This document shows positions 16,896-27,760 of a stretch of DNA of 64,000 bases, piece by piece. The stretch spans positions 1 through 64,000 of the forward strand of contig NZ_OLMK01000050.1 of the NCBI RefSeq assembly GCF_900290235.1, in the 5' to 3' direction. Position numbers and translations under genes: made by a program. The notes beneath the pieces were generated by a model. It worked only from the letters and a program-made list of their open reading frames with translations. It did not search any database and was not told the DNA's origin. Within the stretch, counting starts at the first letter, position 1. Each line of letters opens with the position of its first letter. This stretch comes from Streptomyces sp. MA5143a. Its GTDB lineage: Bacteria > Actinomycetota > Actinomycetes > Streptomycetales > Streptomycetaceae.

Positions 16896-18139
16896 GTGAC
16901 GGATCCGGGCGGCGCGAACAACAGCATCAACGACACCACGGTCCACGGCACGGCGTTCCAGGCGCGTGACGTGGACCAGGTGGTGATCAACCACTATGCG
17001 ACGCCCGCGCCCGACTCGACGGACGGCCCGACCGACTCGCAGCTGCCCGGCTGTGCGCGGAGGACGCGCCCGACGCCGACTTCCGCCCCGCCGAGATCCT
17101 GCTCCTGACCCTCGCCCCGTACCTGTCGCAGACCCTGTGGGCGCGCACGGCGGCCGACCGGGTCGGTGTCGACCCCACGGACCTCCGTCTGACGGGGGCG
17201 GAGGGAGACCGCGGCGACTTCGAGAGGTTCTTCGACCGCGGGCACGAACGCCTCGTCCGCCGGGCCCGGTTGGAACTGCCCGAGCGGCGGGGCGCCGAGT
17301 CGGACATCGGGTGGTGGCTGTTCCACCAGTGGGTGGACCACGGGCTGCGCGGCACTCAGGACCACTGGACGGCGTACACGGACCTGACCGCCCGGCTCCC
17401 CCTGGGCGGCACCGCGCTGGGCGCGCTGTTCCACCGGCGCCGCACCGGCCAACTGCTGTACGGGCTACGGCTGTCGCTGGGGGAGATGTGCCGCCAGGAA
17501 CGCCTGGAACGGTTGGAGACCCTCGCGTCCGTCACCGGCGGCGTCGGCGGTATCGGGGGCATGGGCATGGGGGTGCCGCAGCAGGTCAGGGTGAGACGTC
17601 TCGCCGCCCTCCTGGCCGTCGCCCGCGCCCGTGCCCTGGACATCCCCGCGCTCCTCCAGGCCGCCGACTGCCACCACGAGGCGGTGGTCGAGGCCCTGCG
17701 ACGCCACGTCGGCCAGGCGGATGCTGCCACCAACGACAGCGACGTTCCCCTACCCCTCCTCCTGGGCGCCGCGTACGAACTGCGGAGACCCGTCCCCGAA
17801 ATCGGCGCCCGTCTGGAGTCGTACGGGTTGCGGGTGCCGTACCTCCCCACGAACCACGCGTCCGATCGGGTGGGCCTCTGGACCGACATCATGTTGCTCA
17901 GCAAAGATCTGAGCGGTCCCGACTTCCACTTCCGGGCAAGTCCCCTCCGGTGGCTGACGCTCGGGCACTCGCTCCGCATCGACCACCTCTGCGCCGCCTC
18001 AACCAAGCTCGGCATCCCCCTCGCCGAGGTCGCCGTCCGCCTCCGCGGCCTCGGCGTCGACGTGCCCGACGTGGCCGACACCATCCGCGCCGCCATGGCC
18101 CGGCTGCCGCGCCGCTCGCGGGAACAGAACCCGGACTGA
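16896..18139 (+). pseudogene. Frameshifted gene: amyloid-motif-like N-terminus plus wHTH-like repeats
   Basis: Two overlapping frames together encode one protein of about 414 residues. Frame A starts at GTG 16896 and encodes a short Asn/Gly-rich peptide with T-V-H-G-T-A-F-Q-A-R-D-V, similar in pattern to RHIM-like/BASS amyloid signalling motifs of Streptomyces. Frame B, starting in the same place as A-E-D-A-P-D-A-D-F-R-P-A-E-I-L, continues to 18139. One missing base in the C-run near 17045-17048 would join them. The C-terminal half holds repeats of the pattern P-x-x-E-x-x-x-R-L-x-x-x-G-L-x-V-P, as in Streptomyces wHTH conflict-system proteins. The break may be a real mutation or a sequencing error. 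Confidence 0.6.
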
Positions 18140-18147
18140 GGGAATCC

Positions 18148-18666
18148 CTAGAGGTCCTTCTCGTACCAGGCCACGTCCCAGTAGCGGCCGAATTTCCGCC
18201 CGACCTCCCGATACGTCCCCACGTGGCGGAAGCCGAAGCGTTCGTGGAGGCGGGTGGAGGGCTCGTTCGGCTGGGCGATGCCGGCGTAGGCGCGGTGGAC
18301 GTCCTCGGTTGCGAGCGCCTCGAACAGTGCCTTGTACAGCAGCGTGCCGACGCCCCGGCCGCCCGCGTCGGGGGCGAGGTACACGGAGACCTCCACGGAC
18401 GTGTCGTACGCCGCCTTCGCACGGAACGCGCTGCTCGTGGCGTACCCGAGGATTCGCTGTGAATCCTCCGTGGTGGCAACTATCAGGCGATGCCGACCGT
18501 CTACAAGGTGGGAGAGCAGCCACGGACGGCGCTCCTCCGGAGTGAAGACGGCGGTGTCGAATGTGATGGGCGTCTCACGGACGTAGTGGTTGTAGAGGTC
18601 GGTGAGGGTGGCGAGGTCGGCCTCGACTCCTGGTCTGACCTGCACCTCTGCGGACCCCGTGGACAT
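18148..18666 (-). CDS. GNAT N-acetyltransferase, phosphinothricin acetyltransferase-like
   Basis: This 172-residue GNAT enzyme has the PAT family start (R-P-G-V-E-A-D-L-A-T-L-T-D-L-Y-N-H-Y-V) with the T-P-I-T-F-D block, the acetyl-CoA loop G-G-R-G-V-G-T, and C-terminal L-H-E-R-F-G-F-R-H-V-G-T-Y-R-E-V-G-R-K-F. Relatives acetylate phosphinothricin or methionine sulfone-type amines. ATG 18666 is set by AGGAGG 8 nt upstream. A longer in-frame extension upstream lacks a ribosome binding site and is not accepted. It runs opposite to the hrdD gene. Confidence 0.87.
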   Translation of the reverse strand: MSTGSAEVQVRPGVEADLATLTDLYNHYVRETPITFDTAVFTPEERRPWLLSHLVDGRHRLIVATTEDSQRILGYATSSAFRAKAAYDTSVEVSVYLAPDAGGRGVGTLLYKALFEALATEDVHRAYAGIAQPNEPSTRLHERFGFRHVGTYREVGRKFGRYWDVAWYEKDL

Positions 18667-18727
18667 CACGCCACCTCCTGTGGCCGCACAGGGTACTGCA
18701 AGATCAGAAAAATAGTGGGCCTGCTTG

Positions 18728-18753
18728 GGAATTCTGTCCTGATTCCAGTCGTT
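18728..18753 (+). promoter_or_regulatory. Sigma-R promoter of hrdD
   Basis: GGAAT (18728-18732) and GTT (18751-18753) are separated by exactly 18 nt, the consensus for the thiol-stress sigma factor SigR. hrdD is a documented SigR target in S. coelicolor. Transcription would start about 100 nt before the hrdD ATG. Confidence 0.8.
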
Positions 18754-18857
18754 GTTTCCTTCGGAAGCCGGGCACTCGGGAGAGTGTCCGAGCGGCCTTG
18801 TCAAGACACGTAGGACCAGACACGACCCTGCCAGCCCACCATCGCAAGGGAGCACGC

Positions 18858-19856
18858 ATGGCAACCCGTGCCGTCGCCGCTCGTCGTTCGTCCGCCTCCG
18901 GCGGGAGCGACGCGGCAAGCAGCGTTCGCGCCTCTGGCGGCGAGATCGCCGACCGCGACCTGGTCGGCATGTACCTCGACGAGATCGCGCGTACACCGCT
19001 TCTCGACGCCGCCAAGGAAGTCGAGCTGTCCCAGATCATCGAGGCGGGTGTGTTCGCACAGCAGATCCTCGACGGCGAGGAGGAGGCGAGGGCGGACGCG
19101 ACCCGTGAGGAGTTGGAGGCCCTCGTCGCCGACAGCGACCGGGCCAAGGACATCTTCATACGGTCGAACCTCCGCCTCGTCGTGGCCGTCGCCCGGCGGT
19201 ATCCGCGCAGCGGTCTGCCCCTGCTCGACCTCATCCAGGAGGGCAACGCGGGCCTGGTCCGCGCGGTCGAGAAGTTCGACTACCGCAAGGGCTTCAAGTT
19301 CTCGACGTACGCCACCTGGTGGATCCGTCAGGCGATCACCCGGTCCATAGCGGACCAGTCGCGCACCATCCGGCTGCCCGTCCACCTGGTCGAGGAGCTG
19401 GGCCGGATCCGACGGGTGCAGCGCGAGTTCAACCGGGAGCACGGCCGCGAGCCCGAGCCCCAGGAGATCGCCGCCGAGTTGGGCTCCACCCCGGAGCGCG
19501 TCAGCGACGTCCTCGACTGGGCCCGCGACCCGGTCTCGCTGAACATGTCGGTGGACGACGAGGGCGAGACCCAGTTCGGTGACCTGCTGGAGGACACCTC
19601 CGCCGTCTCGCCCGAGCAGTCCGTGCTGACCCTGCTGCGCAGCGAGGAGCTCGACAGCCTCATCGGGCGACTCGACCAGCGCACGGCCTCCATCATCAAG
19701 ATGCGGTACGGCATCGAGGACGGCCGCGAGCGCACGCTCACCGAGGTCGGCAAGGAACACGGGCTCACCCGTGAGCGGATCCGCCAGATCGAGAAGCACG
19801 CGCTGCTCGAACTGAAGAAGCTCGCCCGCGACACGGGCTTCGACGCGGCGGCCTGA
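18858..19856 (+). CDS. hrdD: RNA polymerase sigma factor HrdD
   Basis: This 332-residue group 2 sigma-70 factor agrees closely with remembered HrdD sequences. It has region 1.2 (D-L-V-G-M-Y-L-D-E-I), region 2 (D-L-I-Q-E-G-N-A-G-L-V-R-A-V-E-K-F-D-Y, F-S-T-Y-A-T-W-W-I-R-Q-A-I), region 3 (L-P-V-H-L-V-E-E-L) and region 4.2 (T-R-E-R-I-R-Q-I-E-K-H-A-L). It recognises promoters much like the housekeeping HrdB and is not essential in model streptomycetes. The ribosome binding site is AAGGGAG. A SigR-type promoter precedes it, which ties it to oxidative thiol stress. Confidence 0.95.
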   Translation: MATRAVAARRSSASGGSDAASSVRASGGEIADRDLVGMYLDEIARTPLLDAAKEVELSQIIEAGVFAQQILDGEEEARADATREELEALVADSDRAKDIFIRSNLRLVVAVARRYPRSGLPLLDLIQEGNAGLVRAVEKFDYRKGFKFSTYATWWIRQAITRSIADQSRTIRLPVHLVEELGRIRRVQREFNREHGREPEPQEIAAELGSTPERVSDVLDWARDPVSLNMSVDDEGETQFGDLLEDTSAVSPEQSVLTLLRSEELDSLIGRLDQRTASIIKMRYGIEDGRERTLTEVGKEHGLTRERIRQIEKHALLELKKLARDTGFDAAA

Positions 19857-20454
19857 CCCGCTTCGGCCGGGCTACGACGCGGCGGCCCCACCCCTCGCGG
19901 CCGCCGCGCCCCGCCCGTCCTGCCGCCCGCTGCCGGGACAGGCTCCGTGGGCGGACGGTCCCGCGCCGTTCCGGCCGGCCCGCCGCCGTGGCCCGCGGGC
20001 CACGCGCGCCCCGCGTTCCCTGGTTCGACGGCCCGGTGCCCGTCCGGGCCGGCGACAGCCGGTTCGACCGTCCGGTCTCCGTCCGGCCCGTCGCGCGGAC
20101 CGTGCCCCGGCATACGGTCGTACGTCGGCCGTCGGCCACACGTTGGCCGTAGTCCATCGCTTCAACCCCCCGATCCCGGGGCACAAGACTTGCGGGCCCA
20201 CGACTCCACCGGGCCCGGAGCCGAACGGCCCGGGACCCGGAGAAAGACGTTCCGGGGGAGCCGGGGGCACCGCACCGAAGCCAGTGCCGCCGTCCGTACG
20301 CCGCCGACCGACCGTCGTCCTGCCCGTGCACCGAGCCAGCCCCAGCCCCACACGACCCACCCGGGCGAAGTCGCCTCACCCTCGAGGCCGCTTCCCCACC
20401 GAAGCCAACTGAAGCCGAGTCCCGACGCTCTCCCCCCAGTGCCGGGACTCCTCA
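19857..20454. other. Gene-free stretch after hrdD
   Basis: About 600 bp of very GC-rich sequence lies between hrdD and the terminator before the WYL gene. Open frames exist on both strands, but they are low-complexity (Arg/Pro/Gly-rich), lack ribosome binding sites and look like codon-bias artefacts. I see no RNA gene or clear promoter. Confidence 0.6.
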
Positions 20455-20505
20455 GAGCCGGGCTTCGGCGCCTCCCCCCCCGGCGCCGGAGCCCGGCTCC
20501 TTTTA
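20455..20505. terminator. Strong terminator between hrdD and the WYL gene
   Basis: GAGCCGGGCTTCGGCGCC pairs with the complementary arm ending at CGGCTC near 20499. The loop is a C-run and CTTTT follows. It can serve hrdD transcription or the convergent WYL gene. Confidence 0.85.
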
Positions 20506-20509
20506 CGCC

Positions 20510-20559
20510 GCCCTCGGCCCTCAGCCCTCAGCCCTCGGCCCTCGGCCCTCGGCCCTCGG
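20510..20559. repeat. Heptamer tandem repeat at the end of the WYL gene
   Basis: Seven tandem 7-bp units of GCCCTCG or GCCCTCA cover 20510-20558. The 3' end of the WYL coding region runs into the array, and its stop codon TGA comes from a CTCA unit. Copy-number change would alter the C-terminal tail and the stop position. Confidence 0.9.
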
Positions 20560-21523
20560 TGCCGCCCGCAGCCCGGGTCAGCCGTGCGCCCAACTCCCTC
20601 ACCTGCTGGATCAGTTCCGGCGGCTCGTGCACCGTGAACTCCCAGCCCAGCACGGCGAGCCGTACCGCGAACCACTCCACCGCGTCGCCGGTCGACCCCC
20701 GCACGCGGCACCTGTGCTCGCCGACGGGTTCGGGAGTGCCGACCCAGGCCGGCAGCCGGGCCGCGACGACCTCCCGGGGCGCGGCGAACGTGACCTCGAA
20801 CGTGTACGTCTCCTGCCGACGCTGCATCGACTGCTTCAGATACTCCGCCGCGCTCCCCGTCGGCAGTTCACGCGGCGCGAACCGGGCGCCGGTCGCGAAG
20901 GGTTCCTGGACGCGGTCGACGCGGAAGGTGCGCCAGTCGGCGCGCTCGAGGTCGTAGGCCACCAGGTACCAGCGGCGTCCGGTCGACACCAGCCGGTACG
21001 GCTCGCAGTGGCGCCGCGAGTCCACGCCGTCGCCGGCCCGGTAGGCGAAGCGGAGCCGTTCGTTTCCCGCCACCGCCGACGCGATCACCGTCAGCGTCTC
21101 GGGCGTCACGGTCGCGCCGTCGCCGCTGGTCAGCGGGGTGGTGGCGGCCTGGAGCGTGGACACCCGATGCCGCAGCCGCGAGGGCAGCACCTGCTCCAGC
21201 TTGGCCAGCGCCCGTACGGAGGCCTCGTCCACGCCCTCCACGGCGTGCCCGGCACCGGCCCGCAACCCCACCGCGATCGCCACGGCCTCCTCGTCGTCCA
21301 GCACCAGCGGCGGCATGGCCTTCCCGGCCACCAGCCGGTAACCGCCGTCCGCCCCCATGCTCGCCTGCACCGGATAGCCCAGCTCCCGCAACCGGTCGAC
21401 GTCCCGGCGTACCGTCCGCCGCGACACTCCCAGCCGGTCGGCCAGCTCACCGCCGGGCCACTCGCGGGGCGTCTGGAGCAAGGAGAGGAGCTGAAGGAGT
21501 CGCGCCGGGGTGTCCGTAGTCAT
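20528..21523 (-). CDS. WYL-domain transcriptional regulator (YafY-like)
   Basis: This 331-residue protein starts at ATG 21523. The N-terminal HTH_11 reads L-L-Q-L-L-S-L-L-Q-T-P then L-A-D-R-L-G-V-S-R-R-T-V-R-R-D. The WYL domain has E-P-Y-R-L-V-S-T-G-R-R-W-Y-L-V-A-Y-D, followed by a WCX-type C-terminal domain. Such regulators sense ligands through the WYL pocket. The last dozen residues (G-T-E-G-R-G-P-R-A-E-G) are encoded by the heptamer repeat and are probably not functional. The divergent MFS gene 62 nt away, with a palindrome between them, is the likely target. Confidence 0.9.
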   Translation of the reverse strand: MTTDTPARLLQLLSLLQTPREWPGGELADRLGVSRRTVRRDVDRLRELGYPVQASMGADGGYRLVAGKAMPPLVLDDEEAVAIAVGLRAGAGHAVEGVDEASVRALAKLEQVLPSRLRHRVSTLQAATTPLTSGDGATVTPETLTVIASAVAGNERLRFAYRAGDGVDSRRHCEPYRLVSTGRRWYLVAYDLERADWRTFRVDRVQEPFATGARFAPRELPTGSAAEYLKQSMQRRQETYTFEVTFAAPREVVAARLPAWVGTPEPVGEHRCRVRGSTGDAVEWFAVRLAVLGWEFTVHEPPELIQQVRELGARLTRAAGGTEGRGPRAEG

Positions 21524-21543
21524 GAGTTCGAGGATGCCGCAGA

Positions 21544-21566
21544 AGTAGGACATGATCTGACCTACT
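21544..21566. promoter_or_regulatory. Operator palindrome between WYL and MFS genes
   Basis: AGTAGG (21544-21549) and CCTACT (21561-21566) are perfect arms. Extended to 9 bp they match at 8 of 9 positions (AGTAGGACA/TGACCTACT). The site lies in the 62-bp gap between the divergent starts and can control both genes. Confidence 0.65.
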
Positions 21567-21585
21567 GGGGTTCTACCTTCGTTCC

Positions 21586-23199
21586 ATGACCTCAACCACG
21601 AACGCCCTGAAGGGGCGCGACACCCGTACGGCGCCCGGCGCCTCTCCCGACGGCGGCGCCGACCGCAGGCGGTGGATCGCCCTCGCCATCGTCATGACCG
21701 CCGCCTTCATGGACCTCGTGGACGTCACGATCGTCAACATCGCGATTCCCTCCATCCAGCGAGGCGAGGCCGCCACGGTCAGCCAGATCCAGTGGATCAC
21801 CGCCGGCTACGCCCTCGCCTTCGCCGCCGGACTCGTGACCGGCGGCCGGCTCGGCGACATCCACGGCCGTCGGCGGATCTTCCTCCTGGGCATCGGCGGC
21901 TTCACCGTCGCCTCCGCGCTGTGCGGTCTCGCCGCGAATCCGGAGATGCTGGTCGCCGCACGGATCGCGCAGGGCGCGACGGCCGCGCTGATGGTGCCGC
22001 AGGTGCTGTCGATCGTCCACGCCACCTTCCCCGCGCACGAACGCGGCAAGGTGTTCGGGCTGTTCGGCGCGATCGTCGGCCTCGGCGCCGTCTCCGGCCC
22101 GCTGCTCGGCGCCCTGCTCATCGAGTGGAACCCGCTCGGTCTCGAATGGCGGGCGATCTTCCTGATCAACCTCCCGGTCGGCATCGCCGGCCTCGTCCTG
22201 GGCCGCCGCTTCATCACCGAGTCCAAGGCCCCGCACGCCCTCAAGCTGGACCTCGTCGGCGTCGCCCTCGTCACCGGCGGCCTGCTGATGCTTCTCTACC
22301 CGCTCACTCGCGGCCACGAGCTGGACTGGCCGCTGTGGGGACACGCCCTGATGGCGGGCTCGCTGGTCGTGTTCGCGGCGCTGGTGGCGTACGAGCGGCA
22401 CAAGACCGCGCGCGACGGCTCCCCGCTGATCGAACTGTCGCTGTTCAAGGTGAAGAGTTTCGCGGCCGGCATCGCCGTGCAGACGGTGTTCGGTGTCGCC
22501 CTCGGTGTGTTCTTCCTCGTCTGGACCCTGTACCTCCAGACCGGCCTCGGCTGGAGCGTCCTGAAGGCCGGCCTGACCGGCGTGCCGTTCTCCGTGTCCG
22601 TCTCGATCGCGGCCGGGATGTCGGTCCAGAAGCTCGTCCCGCGCTTCGGCCGCAAGGTCCTCCAGGCGGGCGCGCTGCTGATGGCGGTCGGTGTGCTGCT
22701 CTACCTGGGGGAGTCCGAGCGGTACGGCCTCGCCATCACCCCCTGGCAGATGGCGCTCCCGCTGATCGTGATGGGCGCGGGCATGGGACTCATCGTCGCC
22801 CCGCTGACCGACGCGATCCTCTCCGGGGTGCCGCGTGAGCACGCCGGTTCCGCGTCCGGCCTGATCAGCACGGTGCAGCAGATGGGCAACGCGCTCGGAC
22901 TCGGCCTGGTGGCCGTGGTCTTCTTCGGCGCCATGGACGAGCCTCTCGTCCCCGCCGAGATCGGCCCCGCCTTCGTCGACGCCTTCGAACACGCCCTCGG
23001 CTGGGTCGCCGCGGTGCTCTTCACGATCTTCCTGCTGATGTTCGCCCTCCCGCGACACCCCGTGACGGCCGAGCACGACGCCCACGAGGACGAGGGTGCG
23101 GCCGAGGTCGCGGTCGATGTCGAGGTCGAGGTCGAGGGCGCGGTGATCGACGGGAACGGGACGGGAGACGCGGAGCGCGAGCCGCAGTTGGCCCGCTGA
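21586..23199 (+). CDS. DHA2-family MFS efflux pump
   Basis: This 537-residue 14-helix transporter of the EmrB/QacA type has M-D-L-V-D-V-T-I-V-N-I-A-I-P-S, G-G-R-L-G-D-I-H-G-R-R-R and G-L-G-A-V-S-G-P-L-L-G. The C-terminal tail (about 490-537) is cytoplasmic and highly acidic with Val-Glu alternation. It is divergent from a WYL regulator. A strong hairpin ends the transcript. The substrate is unknown; related pumps export antibiotics or metabolites. Confidence 0.9.
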   Translation: MTSTTNALKGRDTRTAPGASPDGGADRRRWIALAIVMTAAFMDLVDVTIVNIAIPSIQRGEAATVSQIQWITAGYALAFAAGLVTGGRLGDIHGRRRIFLLGIGGFTVASALCGLAANPEMLVAARIAQGATAALMVPQVLSIVHATFPAHERGKVFGLFGAIVGLGAVSGPLLGALLIEWNPLGLEWRAIFLINLPVGIAGLVLGRRFITESKAPHALKLDLVGVALVTGGLLMLLYPLTRGHELDWPLWGHALMAGSLVVFAALVAYERHKTARDGSPLIELSLFKVKSFAAGIAVQTVFGVALGVFFLVWTLYLQTGLGWSVLKAGLTGVPFSVSVSIAAGMSVQKLVPRFGRKVLQAGALLMAVGVLLYLGESERYGLAITPWQMALPLIVMGAGMGLIVAPLTDAILSGVPREHAGSASGLISTVQQMGNALGLGLVAVVFFGAMDEPLVPAEIGPAFVDAFEHALGWVAAVLFTIFLLMFALPRHPVTAEHDAHEDEGAAEVAVDVEVEVEGAVIDGNGTGDAEREPQLAR

Positions 23200-23212
23200 C
23201 CGACGACGGCCG

Positions 23213-23260
23213 ACACGGAGACCGGCCCGGCACCCGAGGGTGCCGGGCCGGTCTCCGTGT
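23213..23260 (+). terminator. Long perfect hairpin after the MFS gene
   Basis: Arms of 23 bp (23213-23235 and 23238-23260) pair perfectly with a 2-nt gap. There is no T-run, as is usual for Streptomyces hairpin terminators. Confidence 0.85.
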
Positions 23261-23358
23261 GTGCCCGAGTCATGCCCGAACCTGTTTACTTTCTGGAAAT
23301 CCAGGCGTAGCCTCCGAGCGAAACCACAGAATCGGGCATCAGTCGGAGGCGAACGGAC

Positions 23359-24261
23359 ATGTACGCACCGGAGCGGCAGCAGGAGATCCTCCGGCTCGCC
23401 CGTGACGGCGGCCGGGTGGACGTGGTGTCGCTGGCGGAGGAGTTCCAGGTCACGGCCGAGACCATCCGGCGTGACCTGAAGGCCCTGGACCGCGCCGGCC
23501 TCGTCCAGCGGGTCCACGGCGGCGCCATCCCCGCGGGCCGCCTGGACTTCGAGCCCGACCTCGCCGAACGCGAGAGCACGGCCGCCGACGAGAAGGACCG
23601 CATCGCGCAGGCCGCCCTCGCCGAACTGCCGATCGACGGCACCGTCGTCCTCGACGCCGGTACGACCGTCGCCCGCCTCGCGGCGGCCATCCCGCTGGAG
23701 GCCACGCTCACCGCGGTCACGCACAGCCTGCCCATCGCGGCCCGCCTCGCCGATCACCCGGGCATCCAGCTCCACCTGGTCGGCGGTCGCGTCCGCCACC
23801 GCACCCGCGCCGCGGTGGACGCGTGGGCGCTCCGCGCCTACGGCGAGATCCGCGCCGACGTGCTCTTCGTGGCGGCCAACGGTTTCTCCCCGGCTCGCGG
23901 TCTGACCACCCCCGACCTCGCCGAGGCCGCGGTGAAGCGGGCCGCGATGGCCGCCGCCCGCCGGGTGGTGCTGCTCGCCGACTCCTCCAAGTGCGGCCAG
24001 GAGCACTTCGCCCGCTTCGGCGCCCTGAGCGACGTCGACCTGCTGATCACCGACAGCGGCCTGAGCCCCGAGGACGCCCTCGCCATCGAACGCGACGGCA
24101 CCGAAGTACTACGGGTCCCGGGCACGGGCGGGGGCACGGGCGCCCTCTCGGGCAACGCCACGAACAGGACCGCGGGCAGCGCCACGACCGACGTCGCGGG
24201 CAAGGTGGCCGTCAACGGCTCCGTCGAGGGCCGCGCCGCCGGCCGGAAGGCCCGCGCATGA
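23359..24261 (+). CDS. fruR: DeoR-family regulator of the fructose operon
   Basis: This 300-residue DeoR regulator has the HTH R-Q-Q-E-I-L-R-L-A-R-D-G-G-R-V then F-Q-V-T-A-E-T-I-R-R-D-L-K-A-L-D, and the sugar-phosphate domain D-A-G-T-T, H-S-L-P-I-A and G-G-R-V-R. It is the first gene of a fructose PTS operon and its stop overlaps fruK (ATGA), so it is probably autoregulated by fructose phosphates. The last 40 residues are low-complexity Gly/Ala/Thr and longer than in typical relatives. An AT-rich stretch at 23284-23300 precedes it and may hold the promoter. Confidence 0.92.
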   Translation: MYAPERQQEILRLARDGGRVDVVSLAEEFQVTAETIRRDLKALDRAGLVQRVHGGAIPAGRLDFEPDLAERESTAADEKDRIAQAALAELPIDGTVVLDAGTTVARLAAAIPLEATLTAVTHSLPIAARLADHPGIQLHLVGGRVRHRTRAAVDAWALRAYGEIRADVLFVAANGFSPARGLTTPDLAEAAVKRAAMAAARRVVLLADSSKCGQEHFARFGALSDVDLLITDSGLSPEDALAIERDGTEVLRVPGTGGGTGALSGNATNRTAGSATTDVAGKVAVNGSVEGRAAGRKARA

Positions 24262-25205
24262 TCCTCACCGTCACCCCCAACCCGTCCCTCGACCGCACCT
24301 ACGAGGTCCCCTCCCTCGACCGCGGCGAGGTCATCCGGGCCACCGGCGAACGCATGGACCCGGGCGGCAAGGGCGTCAACGTCTCCCGCGCGGTCGCCGC
24401 CGCCGGACAGCGCACCGTGGCCGTCCTGCCGCTGGGCGGCGCGCCCGGCGCGCTCGTCGCGGATCTGCTCGACGCGCAGGGCATCGAGGTCGCACGGGTC
24501 GCCGTGGCCGGGGCGACCCGCTCCAACATCGCCCTCGCCGAGGCGGACGGCGTCCTCACGAAGATCAACGCGCCGGGCCCCGAACTCTCCGCCGCCGAGC
24601 GGGAACTCCTCCTGGAGACCGTCCGCACCCAGTCCGTCCACGCCTCCTGGATCGCCTGCTGCGGCAGCCTCCCGCGCGGCCTCGCCCCCTCCTGGTACGC
24701 CGAACTCGTCGCCCGCGCGCACGCCGCGGGCGCCCGGATCGCCCTGGACACCTCAGGCCCGGCCCTGCTGGCCGCCCTCCGCGAACGCCCCGACGTGGTC
24801 AAGCCCAACGCCGAGGAACTCGCCGAAGCCGTGGGCCGCCCTCTCGCTACCGTCGGCGACGCCGTCAAGGCCGCGGAGGAACTGCGGGAGATGGGCGCGG
24901 GCGCGGTCCTGGCCAGCCTCGGCGCCGACGGACAGGTCCTCGTGAACGCCTCCGGCACCTGGTTCGGCAGCGCCCGCGTCGACGCCGTCCGCAGCAACGT
25001 CGGCGCCGGCGACTCCTCCCTCGCCGGCTTCCTCATCGCCGGCGGCCACGGCCCCGACGCCCTCGCCTCCGCCGTCGCCCACGGCGCCGCCGCCGTCCAA
25101 CTCCCCGGCAGCGTCATGCCCACCCCCTCCGACCTCGACCCGTCCGCGGTGACGGTGACGACGGAGGTACCGGTGGACCGCGTCCTGAAGGAGCCGGTGG
25201 CATGA
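24258..25205 (+). CDS. fruK: 1-phosphofructokinase
   Basis: This 315-residue PfkB-family kinase turns fructose-1-phosphate into fructose-1,6-bisphosphate. Motifs are N-P-S-L-D-R-T near the N-terminus, G-G-K-G-V-N-V-S-R-A (substrate site), and N-V-G-A-G-D-S-S-L-A-G-F with the catalytic Asp. ATG 24258 overlaps the fruR stop. The gene supplies the step after PTS uptake by FruA. Its own end, ATGA at 25202, opens a small linking frame before fruA. Confidence 0.95.
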   Translation: MILTVTPNPSLDRTYEVPSLDRGEVIRATGERMDPGGKGVNVSRAVAAAGQRTVAVLPLGGAPGALVADLLDAQGIEVARVAVAGATRSNIALAEADGVLTKINAPGPELSAAERELLLETVRTQSVHASWIACCGSLPRGLAPSWYAELVARAHAAGARIALDTSGPALLAALRERPDVVKPNAEELAEAVGRPLATVGDAVKAAEELREMGAGAVLASLGADGQVLVNASGTWFGSARVDAVRSNVGAGDSSLAGFLIAGGHGPDALASAVAHGAAAVQLPGSVMPTPSDLDPSAVTVTTEVPVDRVLKEPVA

Positions 25206-25428
25206 GCGAGCGAACGCGAACGAACCTTCGTTCCGTATTACTCCGGCTCCGCCCGGGAAGGCGTAGTCTCCCCGGCCTCCCCGGCCGCGTCGGTCCTGTC
25301 GGCGTCATCGGCCTCGTCGGCCCCGGCCGGTCCTTCCTCTCGACCCCCTTGGCCGGCGCCCCCCACACTTCCGTCCCCACCCCCGCCCACCTCACCCCCC
25401 GGGCGATACGCGTGCGAAGGAGCCCGCG

Positions 25429-25432
<4 letters not shown>
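25202..25432 (+). CDS. Possible linking ORF between fruK and fruA
   Basis: A 76-codon frame starts at an ATGA overlap with fruK and ends at an ATGA overlap with fruA. The product would be basic and Pro-rich with no recognisable domain. It may be a translated spacer that couples ribosomes through the 223-bp gap rather than a functional protein. fruA has its own GAAGGAG. Treat as doubtful. Confidence 0.3.
25218..25233. promoter_or_regulatory. Palindrome in the fruK-fruA gap
   Basis: GAACGAA-CC-TTCGTTC is a perfect 16-bp palindrome. It could be an internal operator or an RNA hairpin setting the fruK to fruA ratio. Confidence 0.45.
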
Positions 25433-27579
<2,147 letters not shown>

Positions 27580-27594
27580 GCCCCGCGACCGCCC

Positions 27595-27632
27595 ACCGGC
27601 CGCAGCCCTCCCTCGTGGGGGTTGCGGCCGGC
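27595..27632 (+). terminator. Terminator of the fru operon
   Basis: CCGGCCGCAGCCC pairs with GGGGTTGCGGCCGG across a short loop. It starts 16 nt after the fruA stop. Confidence 0.75.
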
Positions 27633-27760
27633 CGCGTTTCACAGTGAGCCCCATGCGCCCCTTTGGGCGCCTTTACGACCCCTGTGAGTCGTACGCCGTA
27701 CCTGCGAGATACGTCACCATCCGGGCTCAAAGTCCCGTCCGGTGGTGTCTACTGGAGGGC

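Noticed and set aside
19872..20360. 162-codon minus-strand frame after hrdD
   Set aside because: Gly/Arg-rich, no ribosome binding site, no domain; most likely a GC-bias artefact.
21592..24006. 804-codon minus-strand frame across MFS and fruR
   Set aside because: High-GC antisense shadow of two confidently recognised genes; low-complexity His/Gly/Glu product.
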